Counted from the stretch's first letter, positions 9,019 through 17,944 are shown. The stretch: DNA of 64,000 nt from Thermodesulfobacterium thermophilum DSM 1276 (GCF_000421605.1 NZ_ATXI01000002.1:62001-126000), one strand, 5' to 3'. Translations and numbers: made by a program. The notes: generated by a model from the sequence alone, not told the origin.

Positions 9019-9308
9019 TTCCCCATCCCAAAATAAAACTCAAGGCTTGCACCTACAGCCGTAAGCACAGCCAACCAAAGGGCCATTTTTATAAACTGGT
9101 CTCTGTTTAATCCTTTCTTAGTAAATTTAGCCAATAGTCCATTAAAAATGATCGTAATTCCTAAACCATAAAGTCCGCTTCCTATAAAGATCCTTCCAGA
9201 ATGCAATAAGGTTTTTATCAAATCTGAAGGATAGATCCTTAAGCTAAAAAGCACCCATAAAACTATAGCAGCAAAAACCTTCGGCTGTAAAAACCATCGT
9301 AGGTTCAT
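9015..9308 (-). CDS. Small three-helix membrane protein of unknown function
   Basis: The 97 residues show three hydrophobic segments: about 10-24 (VFAAIVLWVLFSLRI), 38-57 (GRIFIGSGLYGLGITIIFNG) and 74-92 (MALWLAVLTAVGASLEFYF). I do not recognise the family. It is translationally coupled on both sides: its start overlaps the DUF364 gene by 4 bases, and its stop overlaps murI by 4 bases. The gene is therefore real, despite having no recognisable domain. Confidence 0.75.
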   Translation of the reverse strand: MNLRWFLQPKVFAAIVLWVLFSLRIYPSDLIKTLLHSGRIFIGSGLYGLGITIIFNGLLAKFTKKGLNRDQFIKMALWLAVLTAVGASLEFYFGMGK

Positions 9309-10066
9309 TTTGTTACCCTTAGGTTAATTTTTTCAAGTATAGGTTTTGAGGCATTAGCCTTAAAAAAGGCTTGAGTTCCTTTACCTTCACAAATTTTAAT
9401 AAAAAGCTGATCAACGTCTCTTACTATGGCTCCGCAGAGCCAAGTTATGGGGGTAAAACGAAAAACCTCAGGACAAAGAGGTGTGGTTGGCCCCATCAAA
9501 ACCACCTCAGGTACCCCATAAAGGCCCTCTAAAACCTGCTCTAACGTCTTGTTAACCAAGGTTGAAGAAGTAATTATAGCCAGCTTAATCTTATCTTTGA
9601 TTTCTGCTAAAGGAAAAGTTCTTATGTCTTCCTCTTTTTCTAATACCCAGACCTTTTTAACCTTACCTTGAAGTTTGCGAAGCACAGGTTCAAATCTCCC
9701 TACCATAAGGATTTCATCTTTATAGTCAAACTTGAGTATTGAAAAAAGATCCCCCTCTACAGCATTTTTTAAATTTTCTTTCCTGCCAGAAAAGATAGCA
9801 TTGATGGTTGCAAGTCCTACGATCGACTCAATCTGGTTAGGAGAAAGATAGCCTTTTATCGCTATGTCCGCAGGTAATTTCCAAAAGTTAATACTATCAT
9901 CTAACTCGCAACAATTCTTAATTTCAGGCAAAAGTGTATAAGCAAGCCCTGTCCCACACCTTTCTACCTCAACCATCGTATAGTGAATTCCTATCACCAT
10001 TCTTTTTATTTTTTTAGCCCTGGCATACGGAAGAGCTCTTTCTACAAGCTCGGTATAAATTCCCAT
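9305..10066 (-). CDS. DUF364-type putative heavy-metal chelation protein
   Basis: The 253-residue protein fits the DUF364 / Rossmann-like family. It has an N-terminal half with the VVEVERCGTGLAY-type segment (here VEVERCGTGLAYTLL near 33) and LPADIAIKGYLSPN, and a C-terminal half with a Rossmann-like fold (KKVWVLEKEE; LAIITSSTLVNKTLEQVL). The end carries EVVLMGPTTPLCPEVF and GAIVRDVD. Family members from anaerobes often sit near metal-transport or cofactor genes, and a chelator/cofactor function has been proposed for the fold. Here it lies between an Mrp-type ATPase and a small membrane protein, which fits metal handling but does not prove it. Confidence 0.8.
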   Translation of the reverse strand: MGIYTELVERALPYARAKKIKRMVIGIHYTMVEVERCGTGLAYTLLPEIKNCCELDDSINFWKLPADIAIKGYLSPNQIESIVGLATINAIFSGRKENLKNAVEGDLFSILKFDYKDEILMVGRFEPVLRKLQGKVKKVWVLEKEEDIRTFPLAEIKDKIKLAIITSSTLVNKTLEQVLEGLYGVPEVVLMGPTTPLCPEVFRFTPITWLCGAIVRDVDQLFIKICEGKGTQAFFKANASKPILEKINLRVTK

Positions 10067-10085
10067 CTATCAGACCAACCCTAAA

Positions 10086-10880
10086 CTATCTTATCCTAAA
10101 GACCCTTTCAAGTATCTGGTCTACCAAATTTTGTAAGAGCTCCTTTTTCCCAGGCAATTGAAACAACTCGGTCAAATCCTCACACGAGGAAAGCTCCTCT
10201 ATAAAGGGAAGCTCAAAAAGTAGAGGAAGTTTAGTTTTTTCCAAAAACTCTTTAAAAGCCTCTTGTTGTTCAAAGACCCCAGAAAAATTCTTGATTATAC
10301 CTAAAACTGGTATCTCTTTTTCTCTTAAAATCCCCACAGTCCGCAAGGCATCTGCCAAAGCCATTTTGTTGGCAGTGGTAACCAGCACAAAACCCTCTGG
10401 TGCAAAAAGGTCAAGCATGGTAAGAAAGATATCTCCGGTACCAGGAGGTAGGTCGAGGACCAAAAAATCAAGAGGGCCCCATTCAACCTTCCCTACAAGC
10501 TCCTGTAAAAGTTTAGAAGCCATAAGCCCTCTCATAAAAACCGGCTCTTTTTCAGAAACCATAAGGGCTAAGCTCATTACCTTCAACTGAAAAGGACCTA
10601 ATACCGGCTTTATTTTTCCAAATTCGATCAAAGGAGGGGTATTCTTCAAACCCAAGGCAAGATTAACGTTAGGACCGTAAAAATCCAAGTCAAACAGCCC
10701 AACCGAGTATCCGTTAGCTTTTAAACCAAGAGAGATAAGGGTTGAGGCGGTAGTTTTTCCTACCCCTCCTTTACCACTTCCCACAGCTAAAACAAATCTC
10801 ACGTCCCTTAAGCCAGTATGTTTTTTAAGTTCTTCCCTTAAGGATTGTAAATCTTTAGTAGGACAACTTTTTCCTTCCAT
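10086..10880 (-). CDS. Mrp/NBP35-family P-loop ATPase (Fe-S cluster carrier)
   Basis: The 264-residue protein has the deviant Walker A GSGKGGVGKTT near residue 34-44, FDLDFYGPNVNLALG near 63 (Walker A'-like Mrp motif), and LDLPPGTGDIFLTMLD near 146, all diagnostic of Mrp/ApbC. Family members bind and pass on Fe-S clusters in the cytoplasm. The short C-terminus shows no CxxC pair, so if it binds a cluster at the dimer interface it must use other ligands; it may instead be a divergent ParA/MinD-type relative. It lies between dapB (14 bases) and the DUF364 gene (19 bases) in the operon. Confidence 0.85.
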   Translation of the reverse strand: MEGKSCPTKDLQSLREELKKHTGLRDVRFVLAVGSGKGGVGKTTASTLISLGLKANGYSVGLFDLDFYGPNVNLALGLKNTPPLIEFGKIKPVLGPFQLKVMSLALMVSEKEPVFMRGLMASKLLQELVGKVEWGPLDFLVLDLPPGTGDIFLTMLDLFAPEGFVLVTTANKMALADALRTVGILREKEIPVLGIIKNFSGVFEQQEAFKEFLEKTKLPLLFELPFIEELSSCEDLTELFQLPGKKELLQNLVDQILERVFRIR

Positions 10881-10894
10881 AAACCATCCAATCC

Positions 10895-11707
10895 CTAAAG
10901 ATTTCTTAAACCAAGGACATCCTGCATTCCATAAACCCCGGGCTCTTTACCAACCACCCAAATCGCAGCTTTGATAGCCCCTCTGGCAAAGGTTTCTCTC
11001 GAGCTTGCTTTATGGGTAAGCTCTATTCTTTCTCCTATTCCAGCAAAAAGCACCGTGTGTTCTCCTACGATGTCTCCTCCTCTTATCGTTTGTATTCCTA
11101 TTTCATTAGAAGACCTTTCTCCTATGATACCTTCCCTACAAAACCGATAATCCTTATCGCTCCTACCTAAAGCCTGAGCTATTACGTTAGCCAACTTCAA
11201 AGCCGTCCCACTGGGGGCGTCTTTTTTCATCCTATGATGGGCCTCTATGATTTCGATGTCATAACCTTCAGCAAGCACCTTAGCGGTAATCTCTACCAAC
11301 TTGCAAAGCAGATTAACTCCCATACTCATGTTGTAGTCCTGAACTAAAGGAAAGTTTTGTTTAGCCAGTTGATGGATCTCTTCTAGTTCTTCTTTGGTAA
11401 AACCTGTTGTTCCCAAAACATAAGCCTTTTTGTACTTAGCGTTGATTTTTATGTTTTCTAAGGAGGCTTTATGGAAGGTAAAATCTATGATTACATCTCC
11501 TTTTTCTATAACCTTTTCTAAACTTCCTTCTACGATGATTCCTGTTTTAGGGAGACCTACCACTTCTCCTACGTCTTTTCCTACAGCAGGATGTTCAGGA
11601 TGTTCAAAAGCCCCTACTAAATCTATTTCAGGATTATTAAAAATAAGGTTAATGAGGGTTTTACCCATCCTACCTGCAGCACCTGCTACTATGGCCTTTA
11701 CCGGCAT
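10895..11707 (-). CDS. dapB: 4-hydroxy-tetrahydrodipicolinate reductase
   Basis: DapB reduces hydroxy-tetrahydrodipicolinate with NAD(P)H in lysine and meso-diaminopimelate synthesis. The 270 residues contain the dinucleotide-binding GAAGRMGKTLI near 8-18, the VLGTTGF motif near 97, and the catalytic EAHHRMKKDAPSGTALKLA block near 155-173. A good ribosome-binding site (AAAGGAGGG) precedes the ATG. A 65-base gap separates it from the microprotein gene upstream. Confidence 0.96.
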   Translation of the reverse strand: MPVKAIVAGAAGRMGKTLINLIFNNPEIDLVGAFEHPEHPAVGKDVGEVVGLPKTGIIVEGSLEKVIEKGDVIIDFTFHKASLENIKINAKYKKAYVLGTTGFTKEELEEIHQLAKQNFPLVQDYNMSMGVNLLCKLVEITAKVLAEGYDIEIIEAHHRMKKDAPSGTALKLANVIAQALGRSDKDYRFCREGIIGERSSNEIGIQTIRGGDIVGEHTVLFAGIGERIELTHKASSRETFARGAIKAAIWVVGKEPGVYGMQDVLGLRNL

Positions 11708-11772
11708 TTTGTCCCTCCTTTGGGTTGTTTTTGATTATTTTTCTTTCCTCCTTCCAGAGGAAAAGGGAATTG

Positions 11773-11868
11773 TCAACAAGAATGGCTCCCCGTCTTAGAA
11801 AACACCTTAACCAAAAACAACCAAACCACAACTATCCCTAATATTACCAAAATCCCTTCTAAGCTCAT
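11773..11868 (-). CDS. 31-residue single-span membrane microprotein ending in Cys
   Basis: This short gene encodes a 31-residue peptide: MSLEG, a hydrophobic helix (about residues 6-23), and a basic/polar tail KVFSKTGSHSC. Its ATG overlaps the sbcD stop as ATGA, and the end of sbcD supplies a strong AAGGAGGAG ribosome-binding site 8 bases before the ATG. That arrangement is hard to get by chance and argues for real, coupled translation. I recognise no family. The C-terminal Ser-His-Ser-Cys would lie at the membrane face and could bind metal or be modified. It is too short to appear in routine gene calling. Confidence 0.6.
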   Translation of the reverse strand: MSLEGILVILGIVVVWLFLVKVFSKTGSHSC

Positions 11869-13055
11869 GAGGTTTTCTCCTCCTTACTTTTTAAAAATTC
11901 CTCTAAATATTCAGCAAAAACTTTAAAAAGAGGTTCTTCGATGTCTTCTCCCTCTACAAAACGATAAAACTTCCGAAAAAGATCCTTTTCATCTAAAATC
12001 TGGGTCTTATCTAAATGCCAATCGATACCTAATAAACTCCACTCCTTTTCTTCTTGCTTTACCTCCTCTTCATACTTTAATTCAAGAAGATTGGGGAAAA
12101 CCTTTTTTAACCGCTCATAGGGATAGGCAACCGGGGTTTTGTCCTTCAAAATTATTCTTACAAAACTCTCATCACCTTTAAGTATAAGATCCTTAAAATA
12201 GCCTTCGTAGGTTTTTAATCGATAAGGAGAGTCTATAGGGATCAGTTCGTAGCTCACCATTTGTTTTTCAAAAGAAATAAACCCAAACCCTTTATTATAG
12301 TTTGCCTCATCAAAACTATAAGGCATAGGACTACCTGAATAAAAAATCTTGGAGTTAGGGGACTGAAACCTATGAAGATGTCCGAAAAGACAGAGGTCAA
12401 AACATTCAAAAAGACTTATCGGAAAAATTTCTTCATTTCCTACTGTATTTTGCCATCTACCTCTTAGAACCTCTTCTCCAGAAAAAACTGCCTTGTCTAC
12501 CGCTAAATGCCCTACCAAAACCGCAGGTCTTTTTATTTCTATCTTAGAAAAAAGAAAACTTAAAAGTTCTGGTATAGACACCTGATCCTTTTCTTCTAAA
12601 AAGTCTAAACCCTCATTAGGAAACGATTCTTTTACCAGAGAAATCAACTCAAACACAGAAAGATGGGGGAGCAAATAAAAATAAACTCTCTCTCCGTTTT
12701 TCTCCCATACAAAGGGATTTATGAAAAAAGAGAGGTCGTCTGCTAAATAGATTTTTTCAGCCTCTAAAAATTCTTTAAAAAGACTGATCCTTTTAGAATC
12801 ATGGTTCCCTAAGATAAAAAGGATGGGAACCTTGGTTGAAGTTAACATCCTAAGAACTTCTTTATACCCCTTTAAGGTCTCATAATCTGGAATTGGTTTA
12901 TCCACTATGTCTCCTGATACTACGATAAGGTCAGGTTTTTGTTCTCTTACCAGAGGAAGGAATGTTTTTTCAAAGAAGCTGAGTTGATAATCTATCAATT
13001 TTTTGTTTTGAAGGATTTTTCCTAAATGCCAGTCAGAGCTGTGTAGAATCTTCAT
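11865..13055 (-). CDS. sbcD: SbcD/Mre11-type DNA repair exonuclease
   Basis: The 396-residue protein carries all five metallophosphoesterase motifs of Mre11/SbcD: HSSDWHLG at residue 5, VSGDIVDKP near 45, LGNHDS near 80, VGHLAVD near 182 and FGHLHRF near 226. SbcD is the Mn-dependent nuclease subunit that opens hairpins and double-strand ends together with the SbcC ATPase. No sbcC is adjacent: rlmE lies upstream (23-base overlap) and a microprotein downstream, so the ATPase partner must be elsewhere or absent. Confidence 0.88.
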   Translation of the reverse strand: MKILHSSDWHLGKILQNKKLIDYQLSFFEKTFLPLVREQKPDLIVVSGDIVDKPIPDYETLKGYKEVLRMLTSTKVPILFILGNHDSKRISLFKEFLEAEKIYLADDLSFFINPFVWEKNGERVYFYLLPHLSVFELISLVKESFPNEGLDFLEEKDQVSIPELLSFLFSKIEIKRPAVLVGHLAVDKAVFSGEEVLRGRWQNTVGNEEIFPISLFECFDLCLFGHLHRFQSPNSKIFYSGSPMPYSFDEANYNKGFGFISFEKQMVSYELIPIDSPYRLKTYEGYFKDLILKGDESFVRIILKDKTPVAYPYERLKKVFPNLLELKYEEEVKQEEKEWSLLGIDWHLDKTQILDEKDLFRKFYRFVEGEDIEEPLFKVFAEYLEEFLKSKEEKTS

Positions 13056-13662
13056 CGATCCTCAAGTCTGTTTTAGGTTTAAAATGTTGAGCAACGATAA
13101 ACATCTCTCGGCTTTCTTTTCTCGAACTCTTAGGTTTAAAAAGTTTAACACCTTTGAAGTATTTTTCAATTTGTTTTTTAAGTTGAGGAAGCTTCTGACC
13201 TTCAAAAACTTTTGCTACAAAGTGTCCACCAGGTTTTAAAGTTTTCAAAACCAATTCTAAAGCCTTTTCGACTAAACTAACAGACCTTACATGGTCTACA
13301 AACTTATCTCCGGTGGTCTTAGGTGCCATGTCACTAACGATTACGTCAAACTTATCTATTCCCAAAGCTAAAAAGTCTTGAGAAGTTAACTCAAAAACGT
13401 CCTTTAGCAAAAAAGTAAAATTAGGATGACTTATCTTAACCTCTTGCAAGTCAACCCCTATAACTCTACCCTCTTTCCCCACAAGTTTACACAGATATTT
13501 AGACCAAGACCCAGGAGCTGCCCCTAAATCAAGTACCACATCTCCTTTTTTTACCAACCGATAAGCCTCTTGGATTTCCATCAGTTTATAAACCGACCGG
13601 GCTGGATACCCTGCCTCCTTTGCCTTTTTAGCCCATGTATCGAACCAAGGATTATTAGCCAT
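13033..13662 (-). CDS. rlmE: 23S rRNA 2'-O-ribose methyltransferase RlmE (FtsJ/RrmJ)
   Basis: RlmE methylates U2552 in the A-loop of 23S rRNA, a late step of 50S assembly and a heat-shock-linked function in E. coli. The 209 residues match the family. The SAM site VLDLGAAPGSWSKYL is near 43-57, the catalytic aspartate lies in VSDMAPKTTGDKFVDH near 110, and the catalytic lysine in GGHFVAKVFEG near 146. The K-D-K-E tetrad appears complete apart from the first residue, which I place in the ARSVYKL segment. It overlaps sbcD by 23 bases. Confidence 0.95.
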   Translation of the reverse strand: MANNPWFDTWAKKAKEAGYPARSVYKLMEIQEAYRLVKKGDVVLDLGAAPGSWSKYLCKLVGKEGRVIGVDLQEVKISHPNFTFLLKDVFELTSQDFLALGIDKFDVIVSDMAPKTTGDKFVDHVRSVSLVEKALELVLKTLKPGGHFVAKVFEGQKLPQLKKQIEKYFKGVKLFKPKSSRKESREMFIVAQHFKPKTDLRIDEDSTQL

Positions 13663-13679
13663 AAGCCTCCCAAAAAAGT

Positions 13680-14039
13680 TTAGTGATATTTTTTTATTTC
13701 ATCTATCAAGAACTGCAAAGCCTCAAAGGCTTCGTATCTATGTTTAGCAAATATCGCAAATCCTGTAACCCTATCACCTACCTTTAAAAATCCTTGGTTA
13801 TGATAGATGATTACCTCTATCAAACCAAACTTTTCTATAGTTTTTTTTCTTATGTCTTCGAGATGGTTAAAAACTTCGTCTTTGATAAACATCCCTTCTG
13901 CAGGAACTACCTCTCCTCCCTTTAAATCATACTCTCTTACAAATCCATTAAACTCAACCACACAACCAAATTTTCCTAAAAGTTTTTTAGTCAGCTCTTC
14001 TTTTTTTTCTAAATAGGCTTGATAATCCTTAAAAACCAT
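13680..14039 (-). CDS. moaE: MoaE-like molybdopterin synthase large subunit, C-terminally short
   Basis: MoaE adds dithiolene sulfurs from MoaD to precursor Z. The 119 residues align by eye over FGCVVEFNGFVRE (25-37), VIIYHNQGFLKVGD near 78-91 and AKHRYEAFEALQFLIDEIK near 99-117. The chain stops at IKKYH, just after the residue matching catalytic Lys119 of E. coli. The usual PxWK(K/R) tail, with the second active-site lysine (Lys126), is absent. Another frame just past the stop reads TKLFWEAYG, so a small indel in the A-rich end is possible. The usual HRxG is HNQG here. Function is therefore uncertain. Confidence 0.7.
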   Translation of the reverse strand: MVFKDYQAYLEKKEELTKKLLGKFGCVVEFNGFVREYDLKGGEVVPAEGMFIKDEVFNHLEDIRKKTIEKFGLIEVIIYHNQGFLKVGDRVTGFAIFAKHRYEAFEALQFLIDEIKKYH

Positions 14040-14056
14040 AAGAGCCTCCTCCTATT

Positions 14057-14614
14057 TCATTTTTTTAGCTCTTTTATACGGGCTTTAGAGTATCTTTCTT
14101 CTTCACTAAAGATACATCCACAATACGACTGCCTATAAAGTTCAAGAGTTATAGCCTCTTCCTGACCAAGTTTATACCCTTTTCTAAAATCTTCATAAAA
14201 AAAAGGGATCTGATATTTATGGCTCAGGTCTTCAGCTATTTCTTTTATGAGGTTATGTTTTTGGTAAATACTATAAAGTAAGGTTGTAGTAAAGGCTTCT
14301 GCCTTTAATTCTAAGGCTTTTTTTACCGTTTGTCTAAGCCTTATAACATAACAGCGTTCACATCTTTTTTCAGGATTTTCACAAATCATAAAAGTTTCTT
14401 TAACAAAAAATCTAAGACCATAAGTTTTGTCCCAGATTATTTTAATCCCTTTTAGCGTTTCTACCTGTTCTAAGGCTTTAACCCTTACTTTAAACTCTCG
14501 ATAAGGGTGGATATTCGGGTTGTAAAAATATCCCAAAACCTCTATTCCTTTTTCCTTAAACCAAGACAGTGGATAAAGTAAACAAGGTCCACAACAAACA
14601 TGAATTAATATCAT
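14057..14614 (-). CDS. queH: Epoxyqueuosine reductase QueH
   Basis: QueH (DUF208) reduces epoxyqueuosine to queuosine in tRNA with Fe-S chemistry, replacing QueG. The protein starts MILIHVCCGPCLLYP, with the signature CCGPC. Later come CERCYVIRL near residue 105 and SYCGCIF near 168; these four-cysteine clusters bind the [4Fe-4S] and a nearby iron. I use the ATG at 14614, six codons inside the longest frame, because the family begins right before ILxHxCCGPC and the upstream alternatives are TTG codons. It appears to be the first gene of the minus-strand housekeeping run. Confidence 0.92.
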   Translation of the reverse strand: MILIHVCCGPCLLYPLSWFKEKGIEVLGYFYNPNIHPYREFKVRVKALEQVETLKGIKIIWDKTYGLRFFVKETFMICENPEKRCERCYVIRLRQTVKKALELKAEAFTTTLLYSIYQKHNLIKEIAEDLSHKYQIPFFYEDFRKGYKLGQEEAITLELYRQSYCGCIFSEEERYSKARIKELKK

Positions 14615-14695
14615 AAGTAAATAATACAACAATTTTAGTAAAAACCAACTATTTTAAATCTACAACCTTGTTTCAACACCTATTTAGGCTAAAGG

Positions 14696-15910
14696 CTAAT
14701 ACTTAAACAAGGTAGGTTGTCTCCAAATTATTTTAAGGACTATAGGAGAAATAAAGGTAGTGATACCAACGACAAAAACCATTACCGCATATAACATTTC
14801 GTCATAAACCCCGCTTATCCTGCCAAATTCAGCAAAAATGAGGCCAACCTCTCCTCTTGGCACCATAGAAAAGCCTACGCTTAACCTTTCTTTCCAATTA
14901 CCCTTAATCATAAACCCTACGACAAGTTTTCCTAAAATAGCTACTACTGAAAGAATAAGGCTTAAAAACCAAAAGGTAGCAGAGGAAAAATCTATCACTT
15001 TAAGGTTAAGTTGAAGGCCTACGTAAACAAAAAAGATAGGAGTAAAAAGATTTAATAACGGTTGGAGAGAGGTTTCTATCTTGTGAACGATTTCGCTATC
15101 GGTATTTAGTGTGATAGCAAAAGGAAGGGTAAACCTGCGAGAAAAGGCAATTCCTGCGGTAAAAGCTCCTAAGATTTCTGGAGATCCTATTTCATGAGCA
15201 GCATAGGCAAAAAACAACATCAAAGCTACCACAACAGGAGGAACAAAATCTACGGTAGACAACCTCTTAGCTATGAACGATATGATATAAGCTAAAAATT
15301 TTCCCAAAACCGGAGCTATCAAAAAAAAGGTTGCGATATATGTCATAAACAATAAAGTATTTTTTATCTCTACCGTTTGGGTTTTTGAAAACTCAAAAAG
15401 AATAGATAGAACAACTACCCCAAAGATATCATCAAGTACCGCTGCTCCCAACACTATTTGGGAGAATCTTTCGTTAAGTTTACCTAAGTCCTCAAGTACC
15501 CTTATGGTTATACCTATACTTGTAGCTGTAAGGGTACCTCCTATAAAAAGGGCTTGGGTGAGATTTAAGTCAAAAACAAAAAGAGAAACGCTCATACCTA
15601 ACAAAAAGGGGAAAACTGCCCCGATTAGAGCCACTTCTAAGGCCCAAAAACCCACCTTTTTTAGCTGCTTTAAGTCTGCCTCAAAGCCTATATGAAACAA
15701 CAAAAATATGATCCCAAGTTCTGCTAAAATTTGTATTACCTTGTTAACAGGAATTAATCCTAAGACACTCTGACCAAGCAAAACTCCTACTAAAATTTCT
15801 CCTATCACCGAGGGAATACCAAACTTTGCAAAAATATCTCCTGTTAACCTTGCCAAAAACAAAATAATCCCGATGTACAAGAAAAGTACATGAATTTCTA
15901 AGTTTTCCAT
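14696..15910 (-). CDS. CPA2-family cation:proton antiporter (membrane domain only)
   Basis: The 404 residues form about 12-13 membrane helices with CPA2/Kef family hallmarks: FGIPSVIGEILVGVLLGQSVLG (29-50), AELGIIFLLFHIGFEADLKQL near 63, GAAVLDDIFGVVVLSILFEFS near 153 and FVYVGLQLNLKVI near 295. The D-D pair of AAVLDD resembles the ion-binding aspartates of NapA-type Na/H antiporters. It lacks the cytosolic TrkA domains of KefB/C, unlike the next gene upstream (30 bases away). The pair probably handles K+ or Na+ and pH homeostasis. Confidence 0.85.
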   Translation of the reverse strand: MENLEIHVLFLYIGIILFLARLTGDIFAKFGIPSVIGEILVGVLLGQSVLGLIPVNKVIQILAELGIIFLLFHIGFEADLKQLKKVGFWALEVALIGAVFPFLLGMSVSLFVFDLNLTQALFIGGTLTATSIGITIRVLEDLGKLNERFSQIVLGAAVLDDIFGVVVLSILFEFSKTQTVEIKNTLLFMTYIATFFLIAPVLGKFLAYIISFIAKRLSTVDFVPPVVVALMLFFAYAAHEIGSPEILGAFTAGIAFSRRFTLPFAITLNTDSEIVHKIETSLQPLLNLFTPIFFVYVGLQLNLKVIDFSSATFWFLSLILSVVAILGKLVVGFMIKGNWKERLSVGFSMVPRGEVGLIFAEFGRISGVYDEMLYAVMVFVVGITTFISPIVLKIIWRQPTLFKY

Positions 15911-15940
15911 CTATCTACACCTCTTTAGATATTACAAACT

Positions 15941-17944
15941 TTAAGGTTCAAACTCTTTTAAATAAGCCTGAGCTTTTGCCAAATCCTCTTCTTTGCCTAT
16001 CAAAATTAACACATCCCCTTCTTCTATTTTTTCTTCAGGAGAGGGATTTATTAAAAACTCAGGGCCTCTTTTTATGGCTATGATGGTAACCCCTGTTTTT
16101 GATCGAAGTCCCAACTCTTTTATAGACTTCCCTGCCAATCTATTTCCCTTTTTAACCAGAAAGTTCTGGATGTTTTCTACTTTTAAAAATTCAAGCCCTT
16201 CTAAGAGTTCAAACTTTAAATCTTGGACGTTTCTAAAAGCGCTATAATGTTTGCTTCTCAGGTTCTCTAACAGCTCATAGATAACGTTTTTAGGAACTTT
16301 GTATACCTCTAAAACTTTTGCAAACATTTCTATAGAAACCTCAAACTCTTCAGGTATCACTTCATTAGCCCCTAATTTTAGCAACTCTTCCATCTCAGCC
16401 ACAAACTTACTTCTTCCTATGATGTAAAGCTGTGGATTTTCTTTTCTAGCTATAGAAACGATCTTTCTGGCTGCTATAACATCTCCCATAGAAACCACTA
16501 AGGTTTTAGCTTCTCTAACCCCAAATTTAAGTAGTATCTCTCTGTTGGTAGCATCTGCAAAAAAGATAGGTTCACCTTTTTGTCTGTACTTCTTAACTGT
16601 ATTAGGGTTCATTTCTAAAATAACGTAAGGTATTTTTAGGGTTTTTAGTCCATAAACGATGTTTTTTCCTGCTACCCCAAAACCTACTACTATCGTATGA
16701 TCTTTTAACTCGGCTTTTTCCTCTTTTATCTTTACAGCCCTTCTCTTTTGATAACGAACATACAGTTTAGAAGAAATCTTTGACAGGAAAAATTCTGTAA
16801 GGTTATGACTAAACTGAATCCAAAAAGGAGTTATAAACAAAGAAGCGATCGAAGCCCCCATAAACACCTGATAAAACTCTTCAGATAAAAAACCCATCCT
16901 TTTGCCTTCTAAGGCTAAAACAAAAGAAAACTCTCCTATCTGTAGAAGATAGAAAGTGGTTAAAAGGGCTACCCTTAGGCTTCTGTTAACCAGTAAGGTC
17001 GCTATAAAAATACCTGCAAACTTAACCAGCAGCATAACTCCTAAAAGGGCTAGCGTTTTTAAGAAATTGTTTAAAAGAAAGGTAGGGTTCAGTAAAAGCC
17101 CTATTGACACGAAAAATATAGCCATAAGAAGGTCTTTTAAGGGTTTGATTTCAGCTACGCTTTGATAGGCATAGTCTGATTCAGAAATCACTAATCCTGC
17201 TAAAAAGGCACCCAGAGCCAGAGAAAGACCTATTTGATAGGAAAAAAAGGCTGTTCCTAAAGCAAGGCTCAACAAGGTCATCAGAAAAAGCTCACGACTT
17301 TTGGTTTTAACTATCTGATGGAAGATATAAGGAACGGCGTAATAAGCTACCAAAAATAAACCGATAATAAACCCAAAGGATTTAAAAATCGAAAAAAAGA
17401 GACCTCCTAAGCTACCCTCTTTTCCTGCTAAAATGGGCAGCATAAGCATTACAAACACAACGGTTAAATCTTGAAAAATTAATACCCCAAAAGAGGTGCG
17501 ACCATACGGAGAGTTAATCTCTCCTCTATCCATCAGCATCTTAAGCACCAAAGCCGTGCTACTCATAGCTACAAGAAATCCATAAAAAACCCCATTTGAA
17601 AATGAGGTCTTTAAAAAGACTAAGCTTAATCCTAAAATCAAAAAGACTGTTAAAAAAACTTGTAGAAAACCCGTTAAGAGAACTTCGTTTCGGTAAGCTA
17701 TTAACTTTTTAATAGAAAACTCTATACCTATAGTAAACATCAAGAAAATAACACCCATCTCAGCCAGAGTTTCTATTAAATGAACATCCTTTAAAAGACC
17801 TATACCATAAGGACCTACTAAAATTCCAGTGATTAAGAACCCGATTACAGAAGGAACTTTAAGCTTAGTAGTTGCCCAGACAACAGGAATACAACCTAAA
17901 AAAATGAGCAAAAAACTTTTTAAAACCTCAATCAAACCTTCCAT
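15941..17944 (-). CDS. Kef-type monovalent cation:proton antiporter with TrkA-N and TrkA-C domains
   Basis: The 667-residue protein has an N-terminal CPA2 membrane domain (about 1-385; VPSVIGFLITGILVGPYGIG near 30, LAEMGVIFLMFTIGIEF near 64, FGVLIFQDLTVVFVMLML near 150). A TrkA-N (RCK) nucleotide-binding domain follows, with VVGFGVAGKNIVYGL near 423, and a TrkA-C domain occupies the last 90 residues (VKKGNRLAGKSIKELGLRSK). This is the YbaL/KefB-like layout: ligand-gated K+/H+ or Na+/H+ exchange in the inner membrane. A QD pair takes the place of DD in the ion site, as in Kef proteins. It is the first gene of a pair with the TrkA-less antiporter. Confidence 0.9.
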   Translation of the reverse strand: MEGLIEVLKSFLLIFLGCIPVVWATTKLKVPSVIGFLITGILVGPYGIGLLKDVHLIETLAEMGVIFLMFTIGIEFSIKKLIAYRNEVLLTGFLQVFLTVFLILGLSLVFLKTSFSNGVFYGFLVAMSSTALVLKMLMDRGEINSPYGRTSFGVLIFQDLTVVFVMLMLPILAGKEGSLGGLFFSIFKSFGFIIGLFLVAYYAVPYIFHQIVKTKSRELFLMTLLSLALGTAFFSYQIGLSLALGAFLAGLVISESDYAYQSVAEIKPLKDLLMAIFFVSIGLLLNPTFLLNNFLKTLALLGVMLLVKFAGIFIATLLVNRSLRVALLTTFYLLQIGEFSFVLALEGKRMGFLSEEFYQVFMGASIASLFITPFWIQFSHNLTEFFLSKISSKLYVRYQKRRAVKIKEEKAELKDHTIVVGFGVAGKNIVYGLKTLKIPYVILEMNPNTVKKYRQKGEPIFFADATNREILLKFGVREAKTLVVSMGDVIAARKIVSIARKENPQLYIIGRSKFVAEMEELLKLGANEVIPEEFEVSIEMFAKVLEVYKVPKNVIYELLENLRSKHYSAFRNVQDLKFELLEGLEFLKVENIQNFLVKKGNRLAGKSIKELGLRSKTGVTIIAIKRGPEFLINPSPEEKIEEGDVLILIGKEEDLAKAQAYLKEFEP

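Noticed and set aside
11743-11763. Small hairpin between the microprotein gene and dapB
   Set aside because: A 7-base stem (TTTCCTC/GAGGAAA) without a following T-run on the transcribed strand; not enough for a terminator or attenuator call.
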